A stretch of DNA of 64,000 bases from Flavisolibacter nicotianae (GTDB taxonomy: Bacteria > Bacteroidota > Bacteroidia > Chitinophagales > Chitinophagaceae). Numbering within the stretch: the stretch's first letter is position 1; the number at the start of each line of letters is the position of its first letter. This document shows positions 35,353-43,367 of this stretch, in pieces. Both the position numbers and the translations under genes were made by a program. The stretch is taken from assembly GCF_003628535.1 (NCBI RefSeq), contig NZ_RBCI01000008.1:62001-126000 (forward strand). Reading direction: 5' to 3'. Below the pieces are notes generated by a model. That model saw nothing but the letters and a program-made list of their open reading frames with translations, ran no database searches and had not been told where the DNA came from.

Positions 35353-36684
35353 TTACAGAAATTTCGTAACGCCGGGAATGGCAACGGGGTACAAACCGTT
35401 TTCGTCGGGCAACACCGGCGGCGCAGCATTCCAGGCATACTCTTTCGGTTGCAGGCTGATGCCGGATTGGAGTGCCTTATCCCATTCCACCACCTGCCCG
35501 CTGTACGTTGCCATGCGGCCCAGGATCGACGTCATGGTGCTGTAGGCACCTCTTTCCGCGTCGGCATATTTGTAGTCGCCTTTGGCAATGGCGGCAAACA
35601 GTTCATCGTGCTCCGTCTGGTAAGGATTGTTTTCCTGTTGTTTATCGAACTGGTAAACGACCTTGCCTTTGTTGTCGATGATCCGAGCGGCACCGCACTG
35701 GATTTTTCCCTTTGTACCCACCAACAGTTCGTCCACGCGGCTCATGGTCTTTGGCTGGTGACGGCACTGGCTGTTCAGCACCGAGCCATCGGCATATTCA
35801 AATTCCACGAAGTGGTGATCAAAGATCTCACCGTAGTCTTTTCCCTTGCGCACTTCCCGTCCGCCCATGCCCTGGGCTCTTACCGGGTAGCCTTCTTTGA
35901 ACCAGTTGATTACGTCGAGATTGTGGATGTGCTGCTCGTTAATATGGTCGCCGCACAGCCAGTTGAAATAATACCAGTTGCGCATCTGGTATTCCATTTC
36001 GGTTTGGTTGGGCTGGCGCTTGCGCACCCATACGCCGTCGTTGTTCCACCAGGCCTGTGCGGAGGTGATGTCGCCGATTTCTTTTTTGCGCTTGTACAGT
36101 TCGCGGTAGGAGTTCTGGTAACGACGTTGCAGTCCCACCACTACGTTTAGTTTTTTTTGCCTGGCCAGTTCTGCCGCGGCCAGTACTTTTTGAACGCCTG
36201 CCGGATCGGTGGCGACCGGCTTTTCCATGAACACGTGTTTATTCTGGCGGATGGCCTCTTCAAAATGGATCGGGCGAAAGCCCGGAGGCGTGGCAAGAAT
36301 CACCACATCGGCCAGCGGGATGGCTTTTTGGTAAGCGTCGAAGCCCACGAACTTGCGGTCTTCCGGCACATCGATCTTTGCCTTTACGTTTCCTTTTATT
36401 CCCAGCGAGTCCGAAAGATCGTCGGCGTTGATCGTTTTGTAGCAATCGTCCAGCCGGTCGCGGAAGGCATCGGCCATGGCCACCAGCTTAATGTTTTGTT
36501 TGGTGGAAAGGGCCTGCATGACGGCACCGGTGCCGCGGCCGCCGCAGCCCACGAGGGCAATTTTGATGACATCATCGGCTCCGGAAAAAAAGTTGGCACC
36601 GGCCATGTTTGGCAGCACGAAAAGGCCACCGGCCAGGACACCCGTTTGCTTGACGAATTCTCTGCGGGAGTTAGTTGATTTCAT
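35353..36684 (-). CDS. Tat-exported Gfo/Idh/MocA oxidoreductase
   Basis: A 443-residue sugar oxidoreductase with a Tat signal (NSRREFVKQTGVLAGGLFVL), so it folds with its NAD(P) cofactor before export. The Rossmann motif is GCGGRGTG (around residues 47-54) and the family EKP motif is intact (VFMEKPVATD). The catalytic part shows CGDHINEQHIHNLDVINWF. Exported, Tat-dependent members like this, related to glucose-fructose oxidoreductase, act on sugars or glycosides with a tightly bound cofactor. It starts 18 nt after the FGE-like gene, as the last gene of a probable three-gene operon. Confidence 0.9.
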   Translation of the reverse strand: MKSTNSRREFVKQTGVLAGGLFVLPNMAGANFFSGADDVIKIALVGCGGRGTGAVMQALSTKQNIKLVAMADAFRDRLDDCYKTINADDLSDSLGIKGNVKAKIDVPEDRKFVGFDAYQKAIPLADVVILATPPGFRPIHFEEAIRQNKHVFMEKPVATDPAGVQKVLAAAELARQKKLNVVVGLQRRYQNSYRELYKRKKEIGDITSAQAWWNNDGVWVRKRQPNQTEMEYQMRNWYYFNWLCGDHINEQHIHNLDVINWFKEGYPVRAQGMGGREVRKGKDYGEIFDHHFVEFEYADGSVLNSQCRHQPKTMSRVDELLVGTKGKIQCGAARIIDNKGKVVYQFDKQQENNPYQTEHDELFAAIAKGDYKYADAERGAYSTMTSILGRMATYSGQVVEWDKALQSGISLQPKEYAWNAAPPVLPDENGLYPVAIPGVTKFL

Positions 36685-36702
36685 AACTGTATCGATAAAA
36701 GG

Positions 36703-37695
36703 TTATTGACCTAATTGCGCTTTGTAAAAAGCATCCGCTTCGGCGGGTGCCGGTTGTTTCAGTGGCCGCACCAGGCGGAAGCCGACAAAATAAGCATCAG
36801 TCAGCCACCAGCGGCTCTTGGGAATTTGCGGGTCCCGCTTGTTCCATTCGGCGATCCAGGAACGGCGGGCTGCCGGCCGCAGCGCTTCCGCTTCGTCTTC
36901 GAATGAGCCGCCACGAACCGCACGGGGATGGCGGCTGCTGGGCATTGGCAACGGGTCGGCCGCACCGTCGGCGATTTTCGAATAAGCCTGCCCGTCATAC
37001 TGGTCCAGGGTCCATTCGGCAACGTTTCCCAGCATGTCGTACAATCCCCAGGCATTGGGTGCTTTCTGCCCGACTTTCTGGTAGGCTTTCTTGCTGTTGG
37101 CCTTGTACCAGGCATACGTGTCCAGGTCTTTGGGGTCGTTACCAAACGGGTAGAGGGTTGTAGCGCCTGCCCGTGCAGCATACTCCCACTCGGCTTCGGT
37201 TGGCAAACGGTAGAAAACGCCGGTCTTTTGATAGAGCCAACGGCAATACATCAGCGCCGTGAACTGCTGCATGCTGTTGGCCGGGTAGCCGCCTTCTTTG
37301 CCCATGCCCCACGACAGGTCGATGTACTGCGGCGTCGGACGTGTGACGGCGTCAACTTTCGAGTTTTCCGCAAACTGCATGTCGTTGAAAAATACGTCGA
37401 ATTCATCATGCGTCACTTCATAGGCGCCCATCCAAAAAGGACTGATGGCAATGGATCGCTGTGGCTGTTCATCAGCTTTGGCGGCCTTATCCGATGCCGG
37501 GCTTCCCAGGGTAAACCGGCCGGCCGGTATTGGCACCATCCTGAACTGAACGGCAGTGCCGGGAATGGTTTGTTGATAGGGACGGAAGGCCGTATCGGCC
37601 GGCTGTGCAAACAGGCAAGTGTATCCGAAAACGACAGCAAGCAGGAGGCCGGTTCTTTTCACAATTGTCAATTTAACGGTTTTAAAAATAAGCAA
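36703..37695 (-). CDS. Formylglycine-generating-enzyme-like (SUMF1 domain) exported protein
   Basis: A 330-residue exported protein with an N-terminal signal segment (VKRTGLLLAVVFGYTCLFAQ; a GTG start nearer to it is possible). The FGE-sulfatase domain spans about 50-310: MVPIPAGRFTLGSP, PFWMGAYEVTHDEFDVF, RLPTEAEWEYAARAGA, GLYDMLGNVAEWTLDQYD, AVRGGSFEDEAEALRPAARR and YFVGFRLVRP. The two active-site cysteines of true formylglycine enzymes are not seen at the end, and no sulfatase is nearby, so it is probably a binding or structural member of the fold, as in GldK-like proteins. It sits between the ApbE and Gfo/Idh genes with gaps of 12 and 18 nt. Confidence 0.85.
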   Translation of the reverse strand: MLIFKTVKLTIVKRTGLLLAVVFGYTCLFAQPADTAFRPYQQTIPGTAVQFRMVPIPAGRFTLGSPASDKAAKADEQPQRSIAISPFWMGAYEVTHDEFDVFFNDMQFAENSKVDAVTRPTPQYIDLSWGMGKEGGYPANSMQQFTALMYCRWLYQKTGVFYRLPTEAEWEYAARAGATTLYPFGNDPKDLDTYAWYKANSKKAYQKVGQKAPNAWGLYDMLGNVAEWTLDQYDGQAYSKIADGAADPLPMPSSRHPRAVRGGSFEDEAEALRPAARRSWIAEWNKRDPQIPKSRWWLTDAYFVGFRLVRPLKQPAPAEADAFYKAQLGQ

Positions 37696-37707
37696 ACTGC
37701 GTAAGAA

Positions 37708-38703
37708 TTATGGATTTAATCGCGACCGCATTTCGTCTGTCATGAAATAGGAGACATGGTTGTTGTGCAACTGCGTGATGAGCAGTTGCGCATTGCACCG
37801 CTGCACGAGTTTCCGGCAGCTTGCCAGCGGCAGGATGCTGCAGGCGGTCGCCAGCCAGTCGGCCGTAGCGCCGTCGGGTGCCACGACGGTGACGTTCCGT
37901 TGAAACTGCACACCATAACCCGTTCGCGGATCGATGATGTGCGAGTAGCGTTTCCCGTTGTACTCCATGTACTGGTAAACGTCGCCGGAGGTGGCAACGG
38001 CACTGTTGCTGATGGTGATTGTTTCGGCCAGCAAACCGGTTTCGCTTTCTGGAACGTTGATGCCAACGGTCCAGCCCTTTTTACCCGGTGGCGCGTCGGT
38101 GCAGGCCAGGTCGCCGCCGGCATCGGCAAGGGCGGAGGCGATTCCTTTGTCTTTTAAGTAGTCCACAACTTTCTGCGCGATGTGTCCTTTTGCAATGCCC
38201 CCAAGGTCGAGCCGCATTCCGGCTTTCAATAGCCTGGCTTCGTTTTTTGCCGTATCCAAAACCATGTTTTTGATACCAACCGTTTTCTTCGCCTCCAGCA
38301 CGTCGGCTTGTGAAGGAAAGCGTTTGTTCTTTCGTGCGCTGCGCCACAAGCGGCTGAGCGGCCCGATGGTGATATCATAGGCCTGCTCACTTTTCCCCGC
38401 CGCTTTTTGGCTCTGAAGCAGGAGAGCAAAGAGGGAAGGAGACACAGGAACGGATCGTCCGCTGCCGGCTGTTTCGTTCAACCGGTTTAGCTCACTGGTT
38501 TCGAGGTAGTCGCTGAAAACGGCATTCAATGAATCCACCAGTTCGAACGCCTGTCTGGCCAGCGTTGCCGCGCCAGCCGAATCGGGTGCGTAAAAAACGA
38601 GGTGAAACGGCGAACCCATTTTGGCCTGCGTGTACTGGAAACGTTGTTGCGAAAAAGAGGCTGTGCAAGTAAAAGCCAGGAGAAGGAGAAACAAGCGGTG
38701 CAA
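37708..38703 (-). CDS. apbE: FAD:protein FMN transferase (ApbE family)
   Basis: A 331-residue exported enzyme that attaches FMN from FAD to a threonine or serine of target proteins. Motifs seen: AKMGSPFHLVFYA, FSDYLETSELNRLN, AYDITIGPLSRLW, LDLGGIAKGHIAQKVVDYL, ALADAGGDLAC, SGDVYQYMEYNGKRYSHIIDPRTGYGV and TADWLATACSIL, all of the ApbE pattern. I use a TTG at 38703, because the signal peptide (LHRLFLLLLAFTCTASFSQ) begins there. The frame opens at an ATG at 38835, but that would add 44 residues before the signal and leave only 14 nt to the divergent gene. First gene of a probable operon with the FGE-like and Gfo/Idh genes. Confidence 0.85.
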   Translation of the reverse strand: MHRLFLLLLAFTCTASFSQQRFQYTQAKMGSPFHLVFYAPDSAGAATLARQAFELVDSLNAVFSDYLETSELNRLNETAGSGRSVPVSPSLFALLLQSQKAAGKSEQAYDITIGPLSRLWRSARKNKRFPSQADVLEAKKTVGIKNMVLDTAKNEARLLKAGMRLDLGGIAKGHIAQKVVDYLKDKGIASALADAGGDLACTDAPPGKKGWTVGINVPESETGLLAETITISNSAVATSGDVYQYMEYNGKRYSHIIDPRTGYGVQFQRNVTVVAPDGATADWLATACSILPLASCRKLVQRCNAQLLITQLHNNHVSYFMTDEMRSRLNP

Positions 38704-38849
38704 AGGAAATGTGTTTACGGGTTGAGAGGTAAATGTAAAAAAGTTTCGCTTCCGGCCGGCCGACGGTTGCTTTTCAATTGAACAACGAAAAGGGAAGTCG
38801 GGAACAAAACAATTGTTTTGTACATTGGTGAGCAAACAGTCTTCCAGCT

Positions 38850-39710
38850 ATGCGATCCATCCGTTCAATCAACCATTTCCAGGCGCACCGGTTTGCGCTG
38901 CTTCTGTCATTTTGTTTCGTGCTTGCCGCCAGGGCGCAAATGCCTGTTGGTTTGCAGTTGTATACGTTTCGCGACCAGATTCCCAAAGACGTTCCGGGCA
39001 TGCTGAAAAAGATCAGCGAGATGGGCTTTCGCTACCTTGAAGGCGGCGGAACCTACAAACTGCCGAAAGAAGAATTCAAAAACCTGTTGCAGCAAAACCA
39101 CCTGCAGATCGTCAGTTACGGTGCGGACTTTAAAGAACTGCAGGATCAGCCGGAAAAGATAGCGGAAGGAGCCCGTTTTTTTGGCGCAACCTACGTGATG
39201 TGTGCCTGGGTGCCGCACGACGGAACAACCTTTACCTTCGACGATGCGAAAAAAGCGGTAGCGGTGTTCAACAAGGCCGGCAAGCTGCTGGCGGCAAAAG
39301 GACTCAAACTCGTTTACCATGCACACGGTTACGAATTTCAGCCCTATGCGAATGGCACCTTGTTCGACTACATGCTGAAAAACATGAACCCGGCTTATGC
39401 CAATTTCGAGATGGATGTTTTCTGGTTCAGAAATTCGGGCCAGGACCCGGCCGCCTGGCTGCTCAACTATCCCAAACGTTTTTTGTTGCTGCATTTGAAA
39501 GACCGCAAGCCCGGTACGCCGGAAAACGTAACCGCCCAGACAGATGTGGAAACCAATGTCGTGTTGGGTACCGGTAACGTCAATATTGCGGCCGTGATGA
39601 AAGCCGCGAAAAAGATCGGCATCCGCTATGCTTTTATTGAAGATGAATCGTCGCGGTCGTTGGAGCAGGTGCCGCAAAGTCTTGCTTACCTGAAGGGTCT
39701 GCAGAAGTGA
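38850..39710 (+). CDS. Exported sugar isomerase/epimerase-like TIM barrel
   Basis: A 286-residue protein of the AP-endonuclease-2 fold with a Sec-type signal peptide (about 1-29, ending AARAQ). The mature part starts MPVGLQLYTFRDQIPKDVPGMLKKISEMGFRYLEGGG, and metal-site positions appear at YHAHGYEFQPY, FEMDVFWF, LLHLKD and YAFIEDES. It is divergent from the ApbE/FGE/Gfo-Idh operon, which suggests a shared periplasmic sugar pathway. It is shorter than the Tat-type homologue at 21418, and the two are clearly different proteins. Confidence 0.85.
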   Translation: MRSIRSINHFQAHRFALLLSFCFVLAARAQMPVGLQLYTFRDQIPKDVPGMLKKISEMGFRYLEGGGTYKLPKEEFKNLLQQNHLQIVSYGADFKELQDQPEKIAEGARFFGATYVMCAWVPHDGTTFTFDDAKKAVAVFNKAGKLLAAKGLKLVYHAHGYEFQPYANGTLFDYMLKNMNPAYANFEMDVFWFRNSGQDPAAWLLNYPKRFLLLHLKDRKPGTPENVTAQTDVETNVVLGTGNVNIAAVMKAAKKIGIRYAFIEDESSRSLEQVPQSLAYLKGLQK

Positions 39711-39718
39711 TGCGATGA

Positions 39719-39870
39719 TAGGATATTTAGATATTGGGATATTGGATATTTTTAGTGGCTGCTTTCAATGCAAATACACGTCGTCAAATTGAAAACGGAA
39801 TAATGCCGTGTAGCTTTCAGCAATATCTCACTATCTCAATATCATAATATCGAATATCCAATATCAAAAA
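39719..39870. repeat. AT-rich GATATTG repeat element (copy 1)
   Basis: A left arm (39719-39752) and a right arm (39822-39870), both built from GATATT/AATATC heptads in opposite orientation, form an imperfect inverted repeat between two convergent genes. A 21-nt piece at 39730-39750 recurs exactly at 43138-43158. Confidence 0.7.
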
Positions 39871-39875
39871 GGTTC

Positions 39876-40793
39876 CTACAAAAAGCTATCGTTCTCCCTG
39901 TACGCCTGTATCAGTTTCATCTCACCTTCTTTGCCCGGGTAGGCATTGCCGTGTTCCATCCCCAGAACGCCCTTGTAGCCCTTCTCGTAAATGAACTTGA
40001 AAATGTTTTTGTAATTCATCTCGCCGGTGCCGGGTTCTTTGCGGCCAGGGTTGTCGCCGATCTGGATGTAGCCGATCTCGTCCCAGGCGGCCTTGAGGTT
40101 GTTGATGATGTTGCCTTCGTTGCGCTGCATGTGGTACATGTCGAACAGGAACTTGCATGCAGGGCTGTTGACCGCTTTGCAAATGGCAAAGGTTTGATCG
40201 GAGTGGCGCAGGAAAAGATCCGGTGTATCACTCAGCGCCTCCAGCACCATCACGAGGCCGTGTGGTGCCAGGATATCGCAGGCAGGACGCAGGGCTTCTA
40301 TTACGTTGGCGGTTTGAAAATCTGCAGGCAGGCTTCGTTCATAGTTGCCGGGAACAACGGTCATCCATTTGGCATTGCAACGTTTGGCTGCTTCCACGGC
40401 TTCGCGGCAGGCTTTCAAAAATTTTTCCCGCCATTCTTTGTCACCCGAAGCCAGCGACGTTTTCACGGGCCAGTGGTCGAAGTTCACCACGAACACGCCC
40501 ATGCGCATGCCCAGTTTTCCCAGCAGGCTGCCAATGGCTTCCTGCTCTTTGACCGGGCGGTCCATAAAGCCATTGTCTTCGATGGCGCGGAAGCCCATGT
40601 CGTAACTGAATTTGATCTGGTCGAGGAACGAGGCGCCGGCACTGTTCCGGAACATACCGTCGTGTGGGGCATAATCAAGATGAAACGTCTTTTCGGCTAA
40701 AGACGTTTTTTTGACGTGTGCAAAAGAAAAAGCCGGGGTGAGAAAAGCTGCGCCGGCCAGTGCGGATTGCTGAATAAAATTTCTTCGTTGCAT
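39876..40793 (-). CDS. Tat-exported hydroxypyruvate-isomerase-like TIM barrel
   Basis: A 305-residue protein of the AP-endonuclease-2 fold, closest in pattern to Hyi/GIP-type hydroxypyruvate isomerases: FLDQIKFSYDMGFRAIEDNGFMDR, MVLEALSD, FLFDMYHMQRNEGNIINNL, YIQIGDNPGRKEPGTGEMNYKNIF and GVLGMEHGNA are typical, including the metal-binding glutamates. The N-terminus MQRRNFIQQSALAGAAFL is a Tat signal, unusual for a metabolic isomerase of central pathways. I chose the ATG at 40793, where the Tat motif starts; the frame runs on 40 codons upstream. The next gene, divergent, is glycerate kinase. Confidence 0.83.
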   Translation of the reverse strand: MQRRNFIQQSALAGAAFLTPAFSFAHVKKTSLAEKTFHLDYAPHDGMFRNSAGASFLDQIKFSYDMGFRAIEDNGFMDRPVKEQEAIGSLLGKLGMRMGVFVVNFDHWPVKTSLASGDKEWREKFLKACREAVEAAKRCNAKWMTVVPGNYERSLPADFQTANVIEALRPACDILAPHGLVMVLEALSDTPDLFLRHSDQTFAICKAVNSPACKFLFDMYHMQRNEGNIINNLKAAWDEIGYIQIGDNPGRKEPGTGEMNYKNIFKFIYEKGYKGVLGMEHGNAYPGKEGEMKLIQAYRENDSFL

Positions 40794-40883
40794 GGCAATG
40801 GTTATCGGCACTATGTTACGAAAATTATCCAACCACGGGTTTATTTTCTTCCAACAGTTTTCCACGGTGCGCTGCCGTTTGCC

Positions 40884-40890
40884 TATTTTG
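40884..40890 (+). promoter_or_regulatory. Candidate -7 box before glycerate kinase
   Basis: TATTTTG fits the TAnnTTTG pattern with one base less and lies 28 nt before the ATG. TTT at 40858-40860 could be a poorly spaced -33 partner. Confidence 0.25.
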
Positions 40891-40918
40891 CAACAAAAGG
40901 ACACCTGGTCCATCCGCC

Positions 40919-42061
40919 ATGAAAGTTGTCATTGCTGCCGATAAATTCAAACACTCGCTAAGCAGCCTTGCTGTTTGCGAAGCCATTCACCAGGGACTCT
41001 TGCTGGCTTCACCGGATTTTAACGTGACGGCGCTGCCGCTATCAGACGGCGGGGATGGCCTCGCCGACGTGCTGGCACATTACCGCCCGTTTGAAAAAAT
41101 CAAAGACATTGTTTGCGACCCGCTTTACCGGCCGGTGGAAGCCGCGTTCTTGTATGATGCAAATACGAAAACCGCCTTTGTTGAAATGGCCCAGGCCTCG
41201 GGTCTGCATTTGCTGAAACCTTCCGAGTACAACTGTGCGGAAACCACAACATATGGCACCGGCCAATTGATCAAAAAAGCGCTGGAATGCGGTGCCCGCA
41301 AAATCATTATCGGTATAGGAGGCAGCGCCACCAACGATTGCGGCACCGGCATGGCGGCAGCCCTGGGCTATCGCTTTCTTGATGAAAACGGAAAAGAGGT
41401 AAAGCCGGTTGGCAAAAATCTTTCAGCCATCGATACCATTCTTGCTCCCGAAAATAGTACATGGCGGAACTGCGCCTTCCTGGTGGCCTGCGATGTCACG
41501 AATTATCTCACCGGAGCAGCGGGAGCCACACGGGTTTACGGTCCGCAGAAAGGCGCTTCGCCAGAAATGGTGAACGAACTGGAAAGTGGTATGAAACGGT
41601 TTGCCGGTATCCTGAAAAAGCAGCAGGGCGTAGACGTGGAGTCGGTCCGGGGCGGTGGTGCGGCCGGTGGTATCGGAGCCGGTTGTGTGGCCTTTCTCGG
41701 CGCGGAGATCGTCAGCGGGGCGCAGGTGGCATTCTCCTTCAGTGGGGCGGAGCAACACATTCGGGAGGCCGACGTGGTGTTGACCGGAGAGGGCAAACTG
41801 GATGAACAAACGGCAAATGGAAAACTGGTGGATGCTGTTGCCCGTTTGGGGCTTAAACACGGCAAGCCGGTAATTGCCTTGTGTGGAACGGTGGCTCTTT
41901 CGCCAGTACAAATTAAGGCCTGCGGCTTGACGGCTGCTTTCTCTATCCTCAACCAGCCAATGCCAAAAGAAGAAGCGTTTCAACAGGCCGCATCCTTGCT
42001 TTCGCATACTGCTTTTTCCGTGGGACGCATGTTGACGTTAAACGAACCGTATAAAAAATGA
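40919..42061 (+). CDS. Glycerate 2-kinase (GarK/GlxK family)
   Basis: A 380-residue cytoplasmic kinase that phosphorylates D-glycerate to 2-phosphoglycerate. The start MKVVIAADKFKHSLSSLAVCEAIHQG, the LPLSDGGDGLADVL motif, the EMAQASGL substrate region, GIGGSATNDCGTGMAAALGYRF and ADVVLTGEGKLDEQTANGKL are the hallmarks of this type II glycerate kinase family, and the length is normal. It is divergent from the hydroxypyruvate-isomerase-like gene and convergent with a 2-hydroxyacid dehydrogenase (14 nt between stops). Together the three could run hydroxypyruvate to 2-phosphoglycerate. Confidence 0.93.
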   Translation: MKVVIAADKFKHSLSSLAVCEAIHQGLLLASPDFNVTALPLSDGGDGLADVLAHYRPFEKIKDIVCDPLYRPVEAAFLYDANTKTAFVEMAQASGLHLLKPSEYNCAETTTYGTGQLIKKALECGARKIIIGIGGSATNDCGTGMAAALGYRFLDENGKEVKPVGKNLSAIDTILAPENSTWRNCAFLVACDVTNYLTGAAGATRVYGPQKGASPEMVNELESGMKRFAGILKKQQGVDVESVRGGGAAGGIGAGCVAFLGAEIVSGAQVAFSFSGAEQHIREADVVLTGEGKLDEQTANGKLVDAVARLGLKHGKPVIALCGTVALSPVQIKACGLTAAFSILNQPMPKEEAFQQAASLLSHTAFSVGRMLTLNEPYKK

Positions 42062-42075
42062 CTGTTCCGGTTTGG

Positions 42076-43026
42076 TCAGGCAACCCGGTTGACAGGCGAG
42101 CCGTTTAAAAATGCTTGCATGTTTTTCTCCGTCATCTCCATGATCCGCTGTCTTGCTTCGCGGCTCATCCAGGCGTTGTGTGGCGTGATGAGGCAGTTCT
42201 TTGCTTCTATCAAAGCCCGGTGTTTTTCCGTCGGCGGTTCTGTGGACAACACATCCAAAGCAGCACCGCCGATCAGGCCTTCATTGAGCGCAGCGGCCAG
42301 GTCGTCTTCGTTCACCAATGGACCCCGGGCGGTGTTGATCAAATACGCTGTCGGTTTCATTTTTTGCAGCAGCGCTTTGTTGACCATGCCGGTATTTTCA
42401 GGCGTCAGTGGACAATGCAGCGATACGACATCGCTTTCTTCAAAAACAACCTCCAGCGGCCGCTGTTCACCGATATCGGATTGCTTTTCCCTGGGGTTGA
42501 AATAAATCACCTTCATGTCAAACGCATCGGCAATGCGGCCCACCTGCTGGCCAATATTGCCAAAGCCCACAATGCCCATTGTTTTACCGCTGATCTCTAT
42601 GATCGGTTGCAAAGAATAGCTCCAGTCGGCGGCCCGGTTCCAGTCACCGTTTCGTACCGACGTGCTGTGCCGGCCCGCGGCGTTGGTCAGTTCCAGCAGC
42701 AAGGCAAACACATGCTGGGCTACAGAGGCCGTACCGTAACCGGGAACATTGCACACAACAATCCCTTTTTCCGCCGCGGCTTTCGTGTCAATGATGTTAT
42801 AGCCGGTGGCGGTGACGCAAATGCATTTCAGCTTGGGCAGGTTCGCAATGGTTTCCCTGCTGAACGGCGTTTTATTGGTAACGATGATCTCTGCCTCGCG
42901 GCATCGTTCTTCGATCAGGTGCGGCGGCGTCCGGTCATGCAAGTGAAGCGGACCAAAGCGGGCAATTCCATCCCAGGTCAGGTCGCCGCCATTCAGCGTA
43001 AAACCATCCGTTACAACAATGTTCAT
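42076..43026 (-). CDS. D-2-hydroxyacid dehydrogenase (glycerate/hydroxypyruvate reductase-like)
   Basis: A 316-residue NAD(P)-dependent enzyme. The cofactor motif is GFGNIG, the catalytic arginine lies in NTARGPLVNE, the glutamate in STEPP and the histidine in TPHNAW. The N-terminal VVTDGFTLNGGDLTWDGI and CVTATGYNIIDTKAA are typical of the glycerate dehydrogenase/glyoxylate reductase branch. The chosen ATG at 43026 is where the family fold starts; the open frame extends 79 codons upstream through AT-rich repeat sequence. It is convergent with glycerate kinase, which would use its product. Confidence 0.88.
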   Translation of the reverse strand: MNIVVTDGFTLNGGDLTWDGIARFGPLHLHDRTPPHLIEERCREAEIIVTNKTPFSRETIANLPKLKCICVTATGYNIIDTKAAAEKGIVVCNVPGYGTASVAQHVFALLLELTNAAGRHSTSVRNGDWNRAADWSYSLQPIIEISGKTMGIVGFGNIGQQVGRIADAFDMKVIYFNPREKQSDIGEQRPLEVVFEESDVVSLHCPLTPENTGMVNKALLQKMKPTAYLINTARGPLVNEDDLAAALNEGLIGGAALDVLSTEPPTEKHRALIEAKNCLITPHNAWMSREARQRIMEMTEKNMQAFLNGSPVNRVA

Positions 43027-43367
43027 TTTTGAAAAGATTGTTTGCGGCTTTAAAATAAGAAAGGATCGCAAAGAGAAGTGCAGGGAAGAAAAAGATGTGT
43101 CCATCCACCTTTCAACTGCCTGGCAGTGGGATATTGCGATATTGGGATATTGGATATTGGTGGCGGAAAATTGTCTCTCTGTCTTACTATCCCAACATCT
43201 TGCTATCAAATTATTTATCTTGTCCGGGAAAGAAAGATTGCTGCGATCATTTGCGAAACGCATACGAAACGACAGCTTGCTATGCGGCTAAACAGGTAGA
43301 ACAATGCATGGCGCTGCCGTTTGGCTTGCAGCTTCAACTACAAGATTGACACAACGAAAGCAATACC
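43027..43367. other. Divergent intergenic region with repeat element
   Basis: 341 nt. Holds the second copy of the GATATTG repeat (43128-43211). It must also carry promoters for the divergent dehydrogenase and dehydratase; no clear box is seen. Confidence 0.5.
43128..43211. repeat. AT-rich GATATTG repeat element (copy 2)
   Basis: Left arm 43128-43160 with four GATATTG-type heptads; right arm 43182-43211 (TTACTATCCCAACATC and on) is a degenerate inverse. It shares an exact 21-nt piece with copy 1. Confidence 0.7.

Noticed and set aside
36703-37695. True formylglycine-generating enzyme for sulfatases
   Set aside because: The paired active-site cysteines near the C-terminus are not seen and no sulfatase gene is in the window.
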